Source: Mustela lutreola (Eukaryota > Chordata > Mammalia > Carnivora > Mustelidae). From it: a DNA stretch of 64,000 bases. The stretch covers positions 74,995,910 to 75,059,909 of the forward strand of contig NC_081303.1 of the NCBI RefSeq assembly GCF_030435805.1, in the 5' to 3' direction. The notes beneath the pieces are model-generated. The model was not told the origin of the DNA, searched no databases, and saw only the letters and a list, made by a program, of their open reading frames with translations. Below, in pieces: positions 1 through 13,054 of this stretch. Every line of letters starts with the position of its first letter. The first letter of the stretch is position 1. The position numbers and the translations under genes were made by a program.

Positions 1-811
1 AGCGCGGGGCTCACACAGCTCACGGGACAGCCGTCCACAAACCACCCCCCATCCCGAGGTTAACACGGGGGATCCCGGCCTCGAAAGCACAGCCCCGACA
101 GTCATGCTGTCCCCGGGAAGTGGGGGGGATGACAAATTGCCCCCAGCCTGCTCTCACAGCGCTCTGCCTGTCTCCTTCCCACAGGCGGGGATGCCCAGAG
201 CCACATCCCCGGGCCAGCAGCCCCCGCAGCTCCGGGCTCATCCCCAGCCGGTGAGTCAGGCTGTCCTCACTGCCCTCCATGGGGTCAAGGCCCGGCCCAG
301 AGACTGGTGTCCCCCGCCCCTGTCACGCCTCCCTGCCCCGCTCGGGGAAAACACCTTCTTCCTCCTGTTCCTTGAAGATGAAGTCAGCGAAATAACACTT
401 CACAGTGCATCCAATTGTCAACATTCTACTCCTGCTTTCACCAGACCCGCTATGATGCTTGTGGCTAAATCAATTTATAAATCGCTATTTCCTTTCCCTG
501 CTATGCTCGTCTCCTTCAACAGGCCAAAGTTCTTGGAATCCAAAAGACAAGCTTCTAAATAAAGACCATCTACAGATCAAATCGTGTCACCTCCCACAAG
601 ACAGTTCCCCAGGTGCTGTCCCCCGTCTGTGGGGAGCCTGACCCACGCCCCAGCCCCCCACCCCCCGTAGCTCCCTGGCTCACACTTACACACACACACA
701 CACAACTCAGGCCCGTGAGCTTGAGTTAGTTCCCATGGGTTTGCACGCTCCCTCCCCCTGGAGCGTCCTTACCTACGTTTGGCCAAGAAAACCCCGCCAT
801 ATCCTTCCATG
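1..811. other. Intergenic, no gene recognised; (CA)n at about 686-704
   Basis: Unique-looking sequence with a short CA repeat. An AATAAA occurs near 558 after a T/C-rich stretch, but no exon can be tied to it. Confidence 0.5.
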
Positions 812-822
812 CCCACTTTTGG

Positions 823-1017
823 AGGCACCCGGGTGGTTCAGTCGTTAAGCATCTGCCTTCAGCTCGGGTCATGATCCCCGAGACCCCTGAGTCCTGCTCA
901 GCAGGAACCTGCTTCTCCCTCTCCCACTCCCCCTGCTTGTGTTCCCTCTCTCGCTGTGTCTCTCTCTGTCACATAAATAATTAAATATAATCTTAAAAAC
1001 CAAAACCAAAAACGAGA
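823..1017 (+). repeat. SINEC (tRNA-Lys-derived Can-SINE)
   Basis: tRNA-like head with boxes (GGTTCAGTCGTTAAGC), CT-rich middle and A-rich tail, flanked by an 11-bp target duplication CCCACTTTTGG (812-822 and 1018-1028). Confidence 0.93.
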
Positions 1018-1239
1018 CCCACTTTTGGTCTACACATCCCTCACTCTGATGACAGTGACTCCCTTACGCCCGCCTGGTTCCTAGCCCGGACGTCCGGGTC
1101 TGCTGAGAGCTCTCGTCCCGACCTCCGGAGTCAGAACCTCCCGGGGTTAGCACAAAGGGCCCCTCCTTCCCCCGCCCCGCAGGTGGACGGTTGAGAAGCC
1201 ACGTGGAGCAGCGAGGGAGACCCCGGCCATGGACCCAGA

Positions 1240-1415
1240 CACTGGATTCGGGGCCAGCTGGGCAGCAGACCGGCTGGCTGGCCTTGGGCAGTCTGCTCAG
1301 CGTCTCTGGGCCTCCGGAAACAGGTGGTGGTGCCTGCCTCGTGGGGATGCTGTGAGTTCCCAGTGGGTGAGTGTAGGACACGCGCCTGGGACAGAGTGAG
1401 TGCTCAGTAATGTTA
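1240..1415 (-). repeat. MIR fragment (old tRNA-derived SINE)
   Basis: Reads like the MIR consensus reversed: a CTTGGGCAGTCTGC segment, then GTCTCTGGGCCTC, ending in AGTGAGTGCTCAGTAATGTT. Highly diverged. Confidence 0.6.
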
Positions 1416-2339
1416 CGGCCCTGTGTCTCTCCGGCGCGCGCTTCCAGTAGACGTCACACGAGCCCGGAACGGCCGGTGTTCCTGGTCCCCGCTCGCTGCA
1501 GACGAAGCCAGCCGGGGCTCGCGCCCAGGTCCGCCAGACCTCAGAGTCCGTGTCTGCTCCAGGAGAGCCACACTGGGCTTTCTTCGATTTTGCGGCCAGC
1601 GGGTTGCGTGGAGACAGCCTTCCCTGTGGGGGGGCCGCCTGACTCTGGGTGCCGAGTGACAGAAAGCCGGGTCCGTGTTGGGGCGTGTCTGTATCCCCAA
1701 CGCCCAGCACGGTGAGCAAATATTGGCTGAAATACGACTTAGGCAAGGAAAGGCGGAGAGCAGGGTGAGAGAGAGGCGGCCGGGCCGGGGTGTTAGAGTC
1801 CTCGAGCCGCTCCCGAGGCCGGGGTCCTGCGGTGAGCCGCCCCCCACAAGCAGCACACAGGTGGGACCCCCCGCCCGCCTGACCCCTGTGACCAGTGCAG
1901 TGGCACCCTGCTTTCACAGATAAGAACGTGGAGGAGGACCGTTGTGGCTCCCGATCCACCTGGCTTACCTGCATTTTGTACAGTTTATATACTCTGTGTG
2001 TATCTCTGACTGGTTTTTAGGAAGGTCTCATTGACCTACAGCATCGTACTCGGACGTGCTCAGCCCAGCAATTCCGTATTTGCGTACCATGTGAGCTAAC
2101 GCAAGTCTGCTGAACAGCTGTCTCCACACAGCTGCGATCTGGTTTCTTGAGATGAGAACTTTCCCGAAGGGCTCTCTGGGCAGCTCGGTGGAAGGCGCCG
2201 GGACCAGCCTGGGCCACGGTGCTGGCCGTCCCCACCCCGGGGCTGCTTTGTTTTCTACCTGGGACTTTGTTTCCTTTGACTCTCCTTACCCGTCTCACTC
2301 ACCCCAAAACCCCAGATCAGTACCACCGACCTGTCCTCT

Positions 2340-2700
2340 GTGTCTCTGAGCTTGGGAGTTTGGGGTCCGGTTTTGTTCCGAGTCCGTGGAGAAGCGAGAC
2401 CATGTGGTCTGGTCTTTCTCTGACTTGCTTCACTCAGCGTGATGCCCGCAGGGCCTGTCCGTGGGGTCCAAACGGCAGGACTTCCTTCTTTTTAATATCT
2501 GAACGATACTCCACTGTGTCCCTTGGGCTTTCCTTACCCAGCCGTCCGTCCGTCAGTGGCCATGTAGGTTGTCTCTGCGCCCGGGCTGTTACCAGCAGAG
2601 CCGCAGTGAACATGGGGCCGCTGTCTTGTCTGGGCGACACCACCATTTCCTCTGGGTGACGCCCCGAAGCGTACTGGATCATAGGGTAATCCTCCGCCCC
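2340..2700 (-). repeat. L1M 3' region fragment
   Basis: Resembles the complement of the L1M 3' end, including TTCACTCAGCGTGATG, ATACTCCACTGTGTC, GCAGTGAACATGGGG and GGATCATAGGGTAA. Old and CpG-mutated. Confidence 0.7.
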
Positions 2701-2704
2701 CCTA

Positions 2705-2895
2705 GGGTTGATTTATTATTTTAGAGAGCGCGTGAGAGCTCAGGGGAAGGGGCAGAGGGAGAGAATCCCAAGCCGACTCCCCGCGGAGCGCAGAACCCCA
2801 TGCGGGGCTCGACCCACGACCCACGAATTCCCTGCCGCCACCTGGACCCGGAACCAGCCCCGGAGCCCCGCCTCCCCGAGCAGAGCCGCTGAGCT
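2705..2895 (-). repeat. SINEC, diverged, next to the L1M piece
   Basis: Complement of a Can-SINE: TTTATTATTTTAGAGAG start, CAGAGGGAGAGAATCCCAAG, then GCGGGGCTCGACCCACGACC. The head region is degraded. Confidence 0.7.
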
Positions 2896-2899
2896 TGGG

Positions 2900-4230
2900 C
2901 TGCGGCCGACCAGTGGACGGCGGGTGCTCAGTCGACAGGCGAAGAAAACCTGGAGCCAAGACCACTGGCCGCTGTTGCAGCCCCTGAAAGCCATGGCTCC
3001 TGACCTCCAGACCAAGGAACATTTTCTCGTGCTGTTTTTGCTTTGTCTAGTAAAGCTTCTCAGTTTACGATCTTGCTTTATGGCATTCTATTCCTCCATA
3101 GCCACCACGTTTCCCGTTTCCCGGCGAGCTCACAGTCCCTGGGAAGCCCAGTGCTTGGCCTGCGGCCCTCCTGGGGAGCTGGAGAGGCAGCGGCAGGCTG
3201 GGGGGCGGGGAGGTGATGCTCCTCCAGCAGAGGTGACTCCTCTGCTCTGGGGCGTAGACAGAGGCACTCATTTCCAAGTACTTAGTGGTGACTCTTTGCA
3301 AGGCGGAAGAGGAAACACTCAGAAACTTTCAGATCTGGGGCGGCTCTGGAAGTTCAGAACAAACAGGTTCTAACAACTGAGTTTCTCCCTGGAGAGGGCT
3401 CGCCCAGGTAGCTGGTGAGACCCCCCTGCTGGGGGCTGGGCAGCCATGCAGCTCCCTCTCTAGAAGTCCCCAGTGGCCGCCTCTGCCCTGCCGTGACTAT
3501 TAACAAGCCCTCTTCGGCTGCGTTCGAAAGCCCGGGTGAGCCTGCTGGGTCTGGACCAGACAGGTGAGGCCTGACTCCAGAGCAGGCACCGGAGCCAAGC
3601 CGGAGCCTGGCCACAGGGAGGAGGCCACGGTCTCCAGCCGGACGGGCAACCCCAGCCAAGGTCGCCTGTCTCCACCCCTTCCTCCACGTCCCCGCCCTTC
3701 CCACAAATACTCAGAATAAAATCCATCCCTGCCTCTGAGAAATCAGGTTTCATTTTTTGTATAAAATCGGGGTTGGGGGTGGGTGGAGGCGAGTTGCGTC
3801 TGGTAAGAGAGACCAGGTTCTCTAAGACAGGGGCCGACACACCAGGGCCTCAGCGGCTGGGGCCTGGAGCGGAGGCCTGAATGTGCTGACTCACTCCCGG
3901 AGAAAGCCGACCAGCTTTTAGTTTCTCATTTATTTCCATGGACAGACTGTGTCTTCTCTCTAAGGCAAGCTAATGGGTTTTATAATTACTTAGTTGTGCC
4001 TTATTTTCATGTCCCATTCTAGCTTCAAAGTTGGAGTTTGGTGATTAAAATACCTATAACATCGATATTTTGTTTCCAAAGACATTTTAATTTGAAATGA
4101 GTAGCACAGAGCCTCATGTCCCTTCACGCACCAGCGCACCTGCTGTCGCTCCGGCCGCCCCCTCCCTCCCTCGAGCTCCAGAGACTGGCAGATCGACTGC
4201 TAGGGATAAGCTCTTACAAATTAACCCTAA
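2900..4230. other. Intergenic, nothing recognised
   Basis: Unique sequence. Open frames are short, overlapping and without recognisable domains; the region ends in AT-rich sequence (3.9-4.1 kb). Confidence 0.5.
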
Positions 4231-4234
4231 CCCT

Positions 4235-4400
4235 TTTTCCTAGAAATCAGTGCAGCGGACAGAGAGGGGGCTTGCCGTCGGGCGGAGCAGGGTCTGAGCC
4301 CAGCCCCCCTTAGCTGGGTGTGGCGTTAGGCGAGCGGTGAACCCTCTGTGCCCGTTTGCAAAACAGACACAGTAACACCGACGGCAAAGGGCCGCTGAGG
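4235..4400 (-). repeat. MIR-like fragment
   Basis: Complement-orientation MIR features: CAGGGTCTGAGCCCAG, TTAGGCGAGCGGTGAACC, TGCCCGTTTGCAAAAC. Weak because of divergence. Confidence 0.4.
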
Positions 4401-4445
4401 CCCAAACGTGGCGCACAGACCAGCGTCGGGGGCAGTGGGAACCCA

Positions 4446-4580
4446 CTGAATGGCACATTCTCAGGCCCCATCCCAGACCCACTGAGTCAGAAGTGCTGGG
4501 GACGGGTCAGCACCGTGAGACTGAACCAGTGCCCTGGGGACCGTGATGCCGGCTCACCCATGACCAGCCCTGCTTTAAAG
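4446..4580 (+). mobile_element. MER5A-like hAT DNA transposon fragment
   Basis: The core ATTCTCAGGCCCCATCCCAG followed by ACCCACTGAGTCAGAA resembles the MER5A (hAT-Charlie) internal consensus. It is interrupted at its right end by the next SINE. Confidence 0.5.
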
Positions 4581-4585
4581 CACAC

Positions 4586-4749
4586 GGCTCTGGTCATGAT
4601 CCTGGGGTCCCGGGATCGAGTCCCGCATCGGGCTCCCTGCTCAGCGGAGCCTGCTTCTCCCTCTGCTCCTCCCCCTCTCGTGCTCTCTCTCTCATTCTCT
4701 CTCTTTCAAATAAATAAATAAAATCTTTTTTAAAAATTAAAATAAAAAC
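4586..4749 (+). repeat. SINEC, 5' truncated
   Basis: Starts within the tRNA-related part (GGTCATGATCCTGGGGTCCC), runs through the CT-rich middle to an A-rich tail. Flanks AAAGCACAC and AAAGCGCAC are a likely target duplication. Confidence 0.85.
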
Positions 4750-5569
4750 AAAGCGCACAGCATACAGCCAGTGCCCAGTCGCTGGACTCCTCCTTCCTCT
4801 CCAGTAACAATTCTGTCATCCAACGACGTGTGCGCGACGTGAGCTTCGGACTCCAGCCCGCTCGCTCAGCTTCAGCCCCTACAAACTCTAGCCCGGAGAG
4901 TCGCTCCGGAGTGGGTGCCACAGCCCAATGCCATCATGTCGTTCGCCCGGGAGCGGGGGGACGAGCGCGTGCACAGAGGACGCCGTGTGGCTTTACGGAG
5001 GCTCCTTCGCAGGAGTACTTCAGTCCTCTCCGTTTCAGGGAGAAACAGGGTATTTCCCGACTCCGAGGCTGCCAGGCCCCTGGTGGGGAGGAAGCCTTGG
5101 CCAGATGCTGCCATCCTGTGGGCAGAAGCGAGACCGAGCCGTGACCGCCCGGCCGTGCACCCAGGGCTGCGGGGCCAGTCCCGTGCGTGGCCCGCGCGGG
5201 ACCCCCGAGGGGCAGGTGCTCACCGCCCGGCACCGGAGAAGCGACTCACGGACAGGACCTACTCCCTAAGGGCGGCAGAGAATTTGCAGAACTACTACTC
5301 AAGTTTCGCAAAACAACAAATCACAGATTTTTAAAAATAAACTAAAAAATATTCAAGGCTTTGGTTTCTAATTAGTCTCCTACTGGAGTAGAGGCCGTGT
5401 GAGAAGCTGCTCTCGCTGGTGTCTGTTCGGGTTCCGCCGGGATCTTCCATTTTAACACGAAAGACCGTCCTCGGAGCACAGCGGTTCACTTACGCTCTGC
5501 ACGTGCCTAATTCAGCCCTTGAGATCAGAGAAGGGTACTTCTCTACCCGCCGAAACCGTCGCTGGAAAG

Positions 5570-6470
5570 AATGACGGAGCGTCAAGAGGATCTGGAGGCG
5601 CCTTGAACACCCCCGAGGCCAAATCTAGAAAAATCAGTGCATTGAAATAAGCAACAAAGGAGCAAATCACAACCCACTGAAAGACACAGGAAACACGAAT
5701 CCAGGCTGATGTAAACCGTGCACAAACGGGACGGTTTGAGGAAGGGCCGGCTGCGCCCGTAGCTTCCCGGTACCGTCCCCAGAAGGCCATTCCGCAGACG
5801 GGGAAACGCAGACCCACCCCGCGACCCAGTGGTCCCACTCCCGAGTCAGCGTGCGAGGGGAGCATCAGCATGTCCAAGAGAAGCGCGCACTCGCGTGGTC
5901 GCGGCCGCCTCATCCCCCACAGCCAAGGCGTGTGACGCCCCAAGCCCGGCGGAGCAGCCGAGCAGAAGGCGGCGCACGTGCCCTGCAGCCGGGAAAGCCG
6001 CCGGACACACTGGGGACGCCCGGAGCACACGACGCCGAGTGCAGGGAGGACAGGAGGGCCCCGTGTGGCGCGCCCTCCCCGTCTGTGGGACCTAGGACAG
6101 AACCCGTGGGAGCAGAGAGTGCACGGGGGCCGCCAGGGGCGGGCACGGGGAGACGAGATGCTGGTCCGAGGCCACCAAGTCTCGATTCTGCAAGACGAGC
6201 CCATCCTGGAGAGTGAAAGCAAATCTCGGGCCACAGCTACTGACACAGCATTACGAACTGGAAATCTCAGAGCGGCTCTGGTTTGTTTCTTTTCTTATTA
6301 TTCCGCTATAGTTACCGCCATGTCATACTAGTCTCAGGCGCCCAACAGCCTCGACCGTTGCGTGTGGCAAGCATTTCGCACCCTAACCCTGCATCAAGTT
6401 AGATCACATCAGGCAGCTGAAATACACACAAATTTTATTTGTTGATTATACTTCAGTAAAGCTGCGGTGG
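5570..6470 (+). repeat. L1M 3' end, diverged
   Basis: Sense-orientation L1M 3' features: ACCCAGTGGTCCCACTCCC, ATCAGCATGTCCAAGAG, and a terminal GATTATACTTCAGTAAAGCTG-like end near 6465. The middle is poorly matched and boundaries are approximate. Confidence 0.5.
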
Positions 6471-6479
6471 GGTAGGAAG

Positions 6480-7020
6480 AAAGAACCACAACAATAATCC
6501 AAGATAAAATGAAATGCCTCCCCCATAAAATATTACATGGAGGGAAAAAGCCTGGCAGACAGCCCCCAAGTCGGGCGAAGGGACCATACGTCAGCACAAC
6601 GGGGCCAACCGGAGCCTTGTCCCGTGGGACCCCACCTCTGCCGAGCCTAACACGACAGCAGCGAACCCGCAGGCACACGGCAGCCAGACACTCCGCACCG
6701 CGCTGAGGTCACCGCAGGCAAGCCAAGTGTGAAGGGAAGTCAGGAGATGGGAGACCTCAGGGCAGGATGTCGCTCTGCAGGTCCTCACAGCCGTGACGCG
6801 GGACCAGTGTCTGCGTCGGCGTCAGCATCCCAGTTTTGACGACGCGGGGCTGATGGGCGGAGCTCGTCCTCGCGCAGAGGACAGATGCCGGAGTTCTGGG
6901 GCTCTTGGGGCATCAGGCTGACGACTTAGTCTCCGGTGGTTTGGGAAGGGGGGAGATGGTACTAGGAATGTTTCCCCAAGTTTGTGATTTTAAAATTAAA
7001 AAGTAAACTACTTTTTTAAA
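6480..7020. other. Intergenic, nothing recognised
   Basis: No coding frame with recognisable similarity and no clear repeat. Confidence 0.4.
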
Positions 7021-7029
7021 CAAAGGAAT

Positions 7030-7200
7030 GCCGGTTCTGGCGCCAGATTCCTGGGGTTGTCGCCCGGCGTCTTACAGTAGTCGCGCGATCCTGGATCTGA
7101 CTGAACTCTGGTCTTTGTTTTTGTATCTTCCCAAGAGTAGTACGGTAATACCTACTCTGTGGGGTTATTATAAGGATTACAAGAGAACAATAAATGTCGT
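7030..7200 (-). repeat. MIR fragment
   Basis: Complement of MIR: GGTTCTGGCGCCAGATTCC, CTTCCCAAGAGTAGTACGG, TATTATAAGGATTACAAG, AACAATAAATGTCG. Confidence 0.65.
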
Positions 7201-7229
7201 AGATAACAGAGTAACCAATTCATAACAGG

Positions 7230-9120
7230 AATCATTCAGTTGATCACCCAGACTGGGATTCCTTTCAGAGTCTTGATTCCTGAAGTCTCTGATGCCGGTT
7301 CCTCAGAGAGATCATCAAAATGACCTGTTTCAGCAACGTTCAGTTGGTTGCTTACTGTGAGAAGTGGGACCACTACGTGGACAAGCCACTTCCTTGGTGT
7401 CGCCTCGGGAGGAGGCAGTCGCAGAAGTGTTGGGAGGGTTCGGAGGGCTGATTTCTGGGAGGTGACTGGGATGATTGAGACGGTGACGTAACACTTCGGG
7501 GTGGTGAACAGGAAGCTACGGTTTTGAAGGGGGCTCAAGCAGTAGAGAGGCATCTGTTGAGCCAGATGAGTGATCGGCTGCTGGGAAAAGGGGCTCTGAC
7601 CCTGATGACCCGCCGAGCAGTCCAGATTCGGCGAGACGGAGTCTCTAGAAATTCCTCCAACAAACAACAAAGCTATTTGCCCCCTTCATCTTCCTGGGCA
7701 CGACTTTCCTGGAGTTCAAGTCACGTTAATGCAGTCTTGGTTTTTAATCCTGTTAAACTACGTGGGGCTGTAGCTGGTCTCCATTTGGCTGGCCATTACC
7801 CAGTTGTGGGGACAACAGGCATAAACCAGGATATGTGGTAACCCTACCTACCATGAGACAGATACCAAATCCACATAGCAAAGGGGTAATTATCCGCATT
7901 TGGCAGATGGAGGGAAGCTTCCTGGAGGGGATCAGAGCCGACGTCGGTTGTGAACAGTCAGCAGGAGCTCACCAGATGACAGAGTGAAGGGGTGACAGGA
8001 AGAAGTGAGCCCAGTACAAAGAGCCCGGGCCTCCTGGGCAGCTAGACAGCTCTGCGGGGGGCGGTGGAGCAGAACGGGGAGGACCCTGGCCGCCTCCCTG
8101 CGCAGTCCGGGCTCTTTCCCAATGACGATCGTGAACCACTGGAGAGTAGGAAGCGGGACGCGTGTCTACACAAGGACTTGGGAAAGAGCTGCATTGCGGG
8201 AAGACAGATTGCCAAGAAGCAACAGGGAAGACGTGTTTCATTTGGGACGGACATGGGAGCCGGAACTGGGTTCAGGGAGAGGGGACGGAAGAGACGTTAG
8301 CAGTGAGGGGACGCCCCGCCGAGGGGCCGCGGAGAGGAAGGAGGGGGTGTTGTTGGATTTGCAACTGATGTGCTAGGAGGTGCCCTATCCGGGAACACGG
8401 TTCATCCTTTTTTAAGAATTTGATAACATGGTACCATTTTCTTCATAGAGAGCTTACACGTCTTTTGTCTGTTCCTACATGTAACATGTTGCTTTGCTAT
8501 TACACACGGTACCTTGAAGCCTGAATTCCCTTTCCCAAGCGGATGGGGTGAAGGTGGCTATAACACAACAGCCTGTTTTATCACTGGGCCAAAGACCCGG
8601 CCATCTGGGACGCCAGTGTTTCAAGAGAGAACCACACAACCCGCCATGGCAGCCAAGGGGCCGAATAAGAAATGGAGGTTTCCCGGCTTCTTTCCTCGGA
8701 GACAGCAGGGCCACACGCAACCCCCACGCGCGCCGGTGTCACCAGCTGCTTGGGAGCCCCGGCCAACCCTGCGAGGGGGTGAGGGGACTACGGCGCCCCA
8801 AAAGGAGCAGCCCCTGAAAGGCTTCTCTCTGGGAGGCGGTGCTGCTTGTCAACTACTTACCAGTAGCAGCGGGCGAGGGGGGAAGCTTTGGCCCGCCCCG
8901 GGGTCCAGACCCACGCGGGAAACACATTACCCTTGGAGGCCCGAAAGTGCGCATGTTCACATCCCAGTGCCTGGGTTTTGTGAATGCTGTTGTCGGTGCT
9001 CGTGGGGGTGGTGACCCAGGAAGTCACTACCGAATTTGCCGGAAGTGGTTAAGTCGTGGACAAGCGGAATTTTGGTAACTAGGTGCACATGTTACAATGA
9101 AGGACTATTTCAGAAACAGC
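7230..9120. other. Intergenic, nothing recognised
   Basis: Mixed-composition sequence with several overlapping short frames. None shows a domain, a signal peptide with a plausible gene structure, or splice support. Confidence 0.4.
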
Positions 9121-9129
9121 TCGGATGCT

Positions 9130-9325
9130 ATGTGGTAAGGAGCAACGCTTTCATCTAGCACTTTTTCACTCCCAAAGTCCTTTCCTAGCTGTTACACCAT
9201 GTGAGCCTCCCAACAACTCTCTGAAGTGAGCAAAAAGGATATTATTATCCTGGTTCTAGAGGTGTGGACACTGAGATCCTGGCGATTTCAGGACATGGCC
9301 AGGGCAGGTCCCAGAGGAGCACCCA
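9130..9325 (+). repeat. MIR-like fragment
   Basis: CTCCCAACAACTCTCTGAAG, GATATTATTATCCTGGTTC and the following GTGGACACTGAGATCC follow the MIR order. Confidence 0.5.
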
Positions 9326-9329
9326 GCAG

Positions 9330-11960
9330 AGCCGGTCAGAGGCTCTGAGGCCCCGGACACAGGGCCCTTTCCCCGTGCCTGTCACATAGGAATCTCCCCT
9401 CAGCTGAGCACAGTGACTTGCCAGACTGAACAGTGAGCAGGAAGACTGCTGGGGTGGAAAATAATAAATCGAAGACGGATCGAAGTACAATTGTTATGCT
9501 AACCCAAGGGAGTGTTTTAACCCCATTCCTGAGAGTCGTACAGGAGCTTACGGTAAGAGACACTCCGGACAGCTGACCCAGCCTGAGAGACATGAGTGCA
9601 AGGGTTTCCTCCCCTGCACTGCTGGGCGACAGCCTGCCCTGAGCAGCCTGCCCTCAGCTCCCCCGCAAAGCCGCTTATACCTGCCCAGCTTGGGGGTGAG
9701 GCTTTCTAAGCCAATGGAACCGTAAACAGGCCACACTTCCACTGGGTGGCATCATACATTCTTGGGCTGGGAAGACTGATCTAAAGTAGATTTTGCTTTC
9801 GTTAAATACGGCCTCAGACGTAGACGGGCTCTTCCGCGTGGTGACGACACTACTCCCGACAGAGCACGGTTCTTCCTGGAACAACATGGACTGGAGGAAT
9901 TTGGTGCCAACAGCCGAATTAGCTTCAAGCTTCATCCAAAAATACTTAAGACTCTCTAAGAAAAGTTGTGTTTTTTAACCATTGGGGCATTACAAGAAAT
10001 TGGATACAAAGACCACACTGAGAACTGGTTTAATCCTCCGTGGCTGAAGACAGGCGAGTGGGAAGGACCCTCTGAGCGACCCAGGGACCGCTGGGACTAG
10101 GGAGTTCCCCTCAGGTCCTCGAAGCTGAAAGCTAGCGTTCCTTCTCCTGTTTCGCATTTTTATTTTTTCTGAAAGTGGGTTTTTTATTTTTTTAACACAA
10201 GAGAATATCCTGCTTATAGATCAGTCTCCTCCTTACGAATTTCTCCCCTAGTAACTTGGAGTCGGAGTGACCCTAACTGCAGGCCTGGGGCTTACATTTT
10301 AAGACATTTGCTCTACTTTAAAAAGAAAAAAATGTGAGGGCATATGTTTGGTTGGCCGACTGGTTAGACATTGGAGGCAGGTTTTAGTTTTTGAGACGAG
10401 TGACTAACTTGTTCTGGAACCGTAACCTGTTCCCGGAGATGCCTCGCAGTCATACAGAGCGCACTCACCTCACCCTCGAATCGTTTTCACTATGTGTCTT
10501 GTTTGGCTTCAAAGGACCTTCTAGAAACTGTTTCAAGGAAAGCTTTATCTCAAGGTCAGTATTTCCTCCACTTCCAACTTTGCTTTGTTTCTGTCACATT
10601 CAATGAAGACCAGGGGAACGCGGGTCCCAGGCAGCGGGTTCCAGGCCGCATCTCCCTCGCTTGCCCCAGAGAAGGCCCCGGGCCTCCCAGGGCAGGGCTC
10701 CCTGCCGTCCCTCCCAACGGGGCTCGCTCCCCCGGGGACTAGCTGGCCTCTGGACAGGCCGAGCTCACCACCATCCTCCTCCACAGCGGCAGCAGGGGAG
10801 CCTCCCAAGCCCCTCACAAGGTGGGGAAGCCGCCAGCGGCTGCGTGGGGGGCCAGGCCCACCCTGGGGCGAGCAGCAGCCCTGGCTGACCTTGGATGCCT
10901 CCCGGAAAGGGGGCTCTGCGGGCCCCAAGGCACAGGGGACCCGCCACGGCAGACATTCGATTCCCTGCTTCTAAAGCATTTCTCCGGGTGGTGGGAGAAG
11001 TAGATCAAGTTTTTGTTTTTCTGTACAAACTCTCAGGGAAGACCACGTGTTGTAAACAAGGAAAGACCAGGGTGGGAGTTTCTGCTTCTAAGGCTAGAGC
11101 TGCACGGAGAGGGGGGGGGGGGTAGGACGGCAGCCGCAGCGCGGTCCTAGCACCGCCGAGGGAGGCGGCGAGAAACGAGGGTGCCGTTACCCTGGAGGGC
11201 AGGCGGGAGCAGCCTGACGGTCGGGGTCGTGCTGGGGCAGGAAGCTCCCGAAGTCAGCGGAACTTCCGGAGAGCTCTGTACCGCGGACACTCAGTCTGCA
11301 GCAGGTAATGACGCCTGAGTGTGACAGTTCCGGTCGGGGGTGAAGGGAGGGCAGAGCCCCCCCCTCCCCCCCGCGAACTGGGCGGAACACAGCACAAGGG
11401 AAAGGGGCAGATTTGGACAGATCTGACCTCATTATAATTAAAAACATGCCCACAATGCATGACAGCACAGGCCAGGTTGCAAGCTGAGAGACAGACTGGA
11501 GAAAAGGTTTGTGTGCAGGAGGCAGATGGGTGCGCACCAGACCCCCACCTCGGCCGCTCAGGGCACCGGGACCGCGGGGGAGACCGGCAGGGGGGCCGAG
11601 GTGAAACCCTGATGGAGAGTCTGTTGCAGAATTGGCAAGACCGCCAGAGCTCCCTCTTCCCCCAGGGCTGCCTCTCGCTCCCTAGCAGGGGCCTTGGACT
11701 TTGGCCCCTGGTCTAGGGTCACCAGATCCAGCAGAGGCGAGAGCACCCGTTCGGAGGTTGGAAAGATACAGGGAGAGCTTCTGTTCTGAACAGGAAGACG
11801 CCTCGGCCCTCTCGCCCTGCTGGACTTCCAGAAAGCTAGCAACCAGGGTTGTACCTCCAGGCAGGAAACTGGAAGATTCTTCACTGGGGGAATCTGAACA
11901 GGCTTAAGAGAGGGGAAAGAATCCAAAGATACCGACACCAAGGGTTCTCCAGATCACCCC
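9330..11960. other. Intergenic, nothing recognised
   Basis: Includes a G run at about 11108-11121. Frames in the GC-rich part (10.6-10.97 kb) overlap on both strands and look compositional. Confidence 0.4.
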
Positions 11961-12029
11961 CTGAGGTTCTCAGTCTCAGGTGCACATTAGGTCTCTAGGG
12001 ACCTTTTGAAATTTCACAGCTCTGTCCCC

Positions 12030-12832
12030 TTTTCGGTGCTGGTTTTCTGTGCCTTGCTCCTTTGGGCTTGACATGGGACCAAGGCTTTTCTGCATTTTAT
12101 CAGTTATTTCAAAGGACCAACTCGCACCCTTACGGAGTCCGCTGCGAACCTGTGCTGTCTTGTTGTGCTTGCATGTCGCGCTGCTTCTCCTCTGCCGTTT
12201 GTTCGTCTCTAACCTCCTAAGACGGATGCTGACGTCGCGATCTTCAGCCTTTCTTGTCTCCAACTGTGTATATTGTGATACATACACGTGGCTCATATTC
12301 TGTACTTTCATGGACAGGAGACCAATTTTTAAGGTCACAAGCAGAGCTTTTCCTGCCTCCTACGAGCTTAGGTATTTTCAACATAGTTAGTTCGAAATAC
12401 GCGATCCTCTCCGCTGTGACCGGATCACTCTGCCACATGTTCACACACGTGTCGGTCGACTTCTGAACATTTGGGGTATCTTAGTTTGTTGTTTGTTGCT
12501 GATTACTAAACTAATTCTTCTGCGGCCAGAGGATATTCTTGGTTTGATCTCAGTCACTCAACAGTGGCTGAGTTGCTTTATGGTCTAACATGTAGCCAAC
12601 TCTGGTGAATGTTCTAGAATGTTCTAGTACTTGAAACACTTACCTGCTGTGCCTGGTCTTCAGTCCTCCGGTGAAGGAGAGGCTGGAGTCTCCCACCTCG
12701 ATGAGCCACTTCTCTCTTTCTCCCGTTACTATCACTGTTACTGTCTTCTATACTCTGATGGTTTGTTCTTAGGTATTTACGAATTTTATACTGTTACAAC
12801 TTCTTAATGAACTGACCTCATCATCATTATGA
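12030..12832 (-). repeat. L1M ORF2 fragment
   Basis: Antisense L1 ORF2: TTATCAGTTATTTCAAAGG near 12100, then a stretch matching the L1 motif around GATTACTAAACTAATTC and GGTGAATGTTCTAGAATG (12.5-12.63 kb). Interrupted by the SINE at 12847. Confidence 0.75.
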
Positions 12833-12846
12833 AATATTCCTCTTCA

Positions 12847-13040
12847 GGGGTGCCTGGGCGGCTCAGTTGGTGAAACATCTTTCTTTGGCTCAGGCTGTAA
12901 CCTTAGGGTCCTGGGATCCAGCCCCGCATGGGGCTCTCTGCTCAGCAGGGAGCCTGCTTCTCCCTCTGCCTCCTGCTCCCTCTGCTTGTGCACTCTCTCT
13001 AGCTCTGTAGAATAAATAAATAAAATCTTCAAAAAAAAGG
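12847..13040 (+). repeat. SINEC inserted in L1M
   Basis: Full-length Can-SINE with exact 14-bp target duplication AATATTCCTCTTCA at 12833-12846 and 13041-13054. Confidence 0.95.
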
Positions 13041-13054
13041 AATATTCCTCTTCA

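Noticed and set aside
4221-4233. TTAACCCTAACCC-like telomeric motif
   Set aside because: Barely two units; chance level in this composition.
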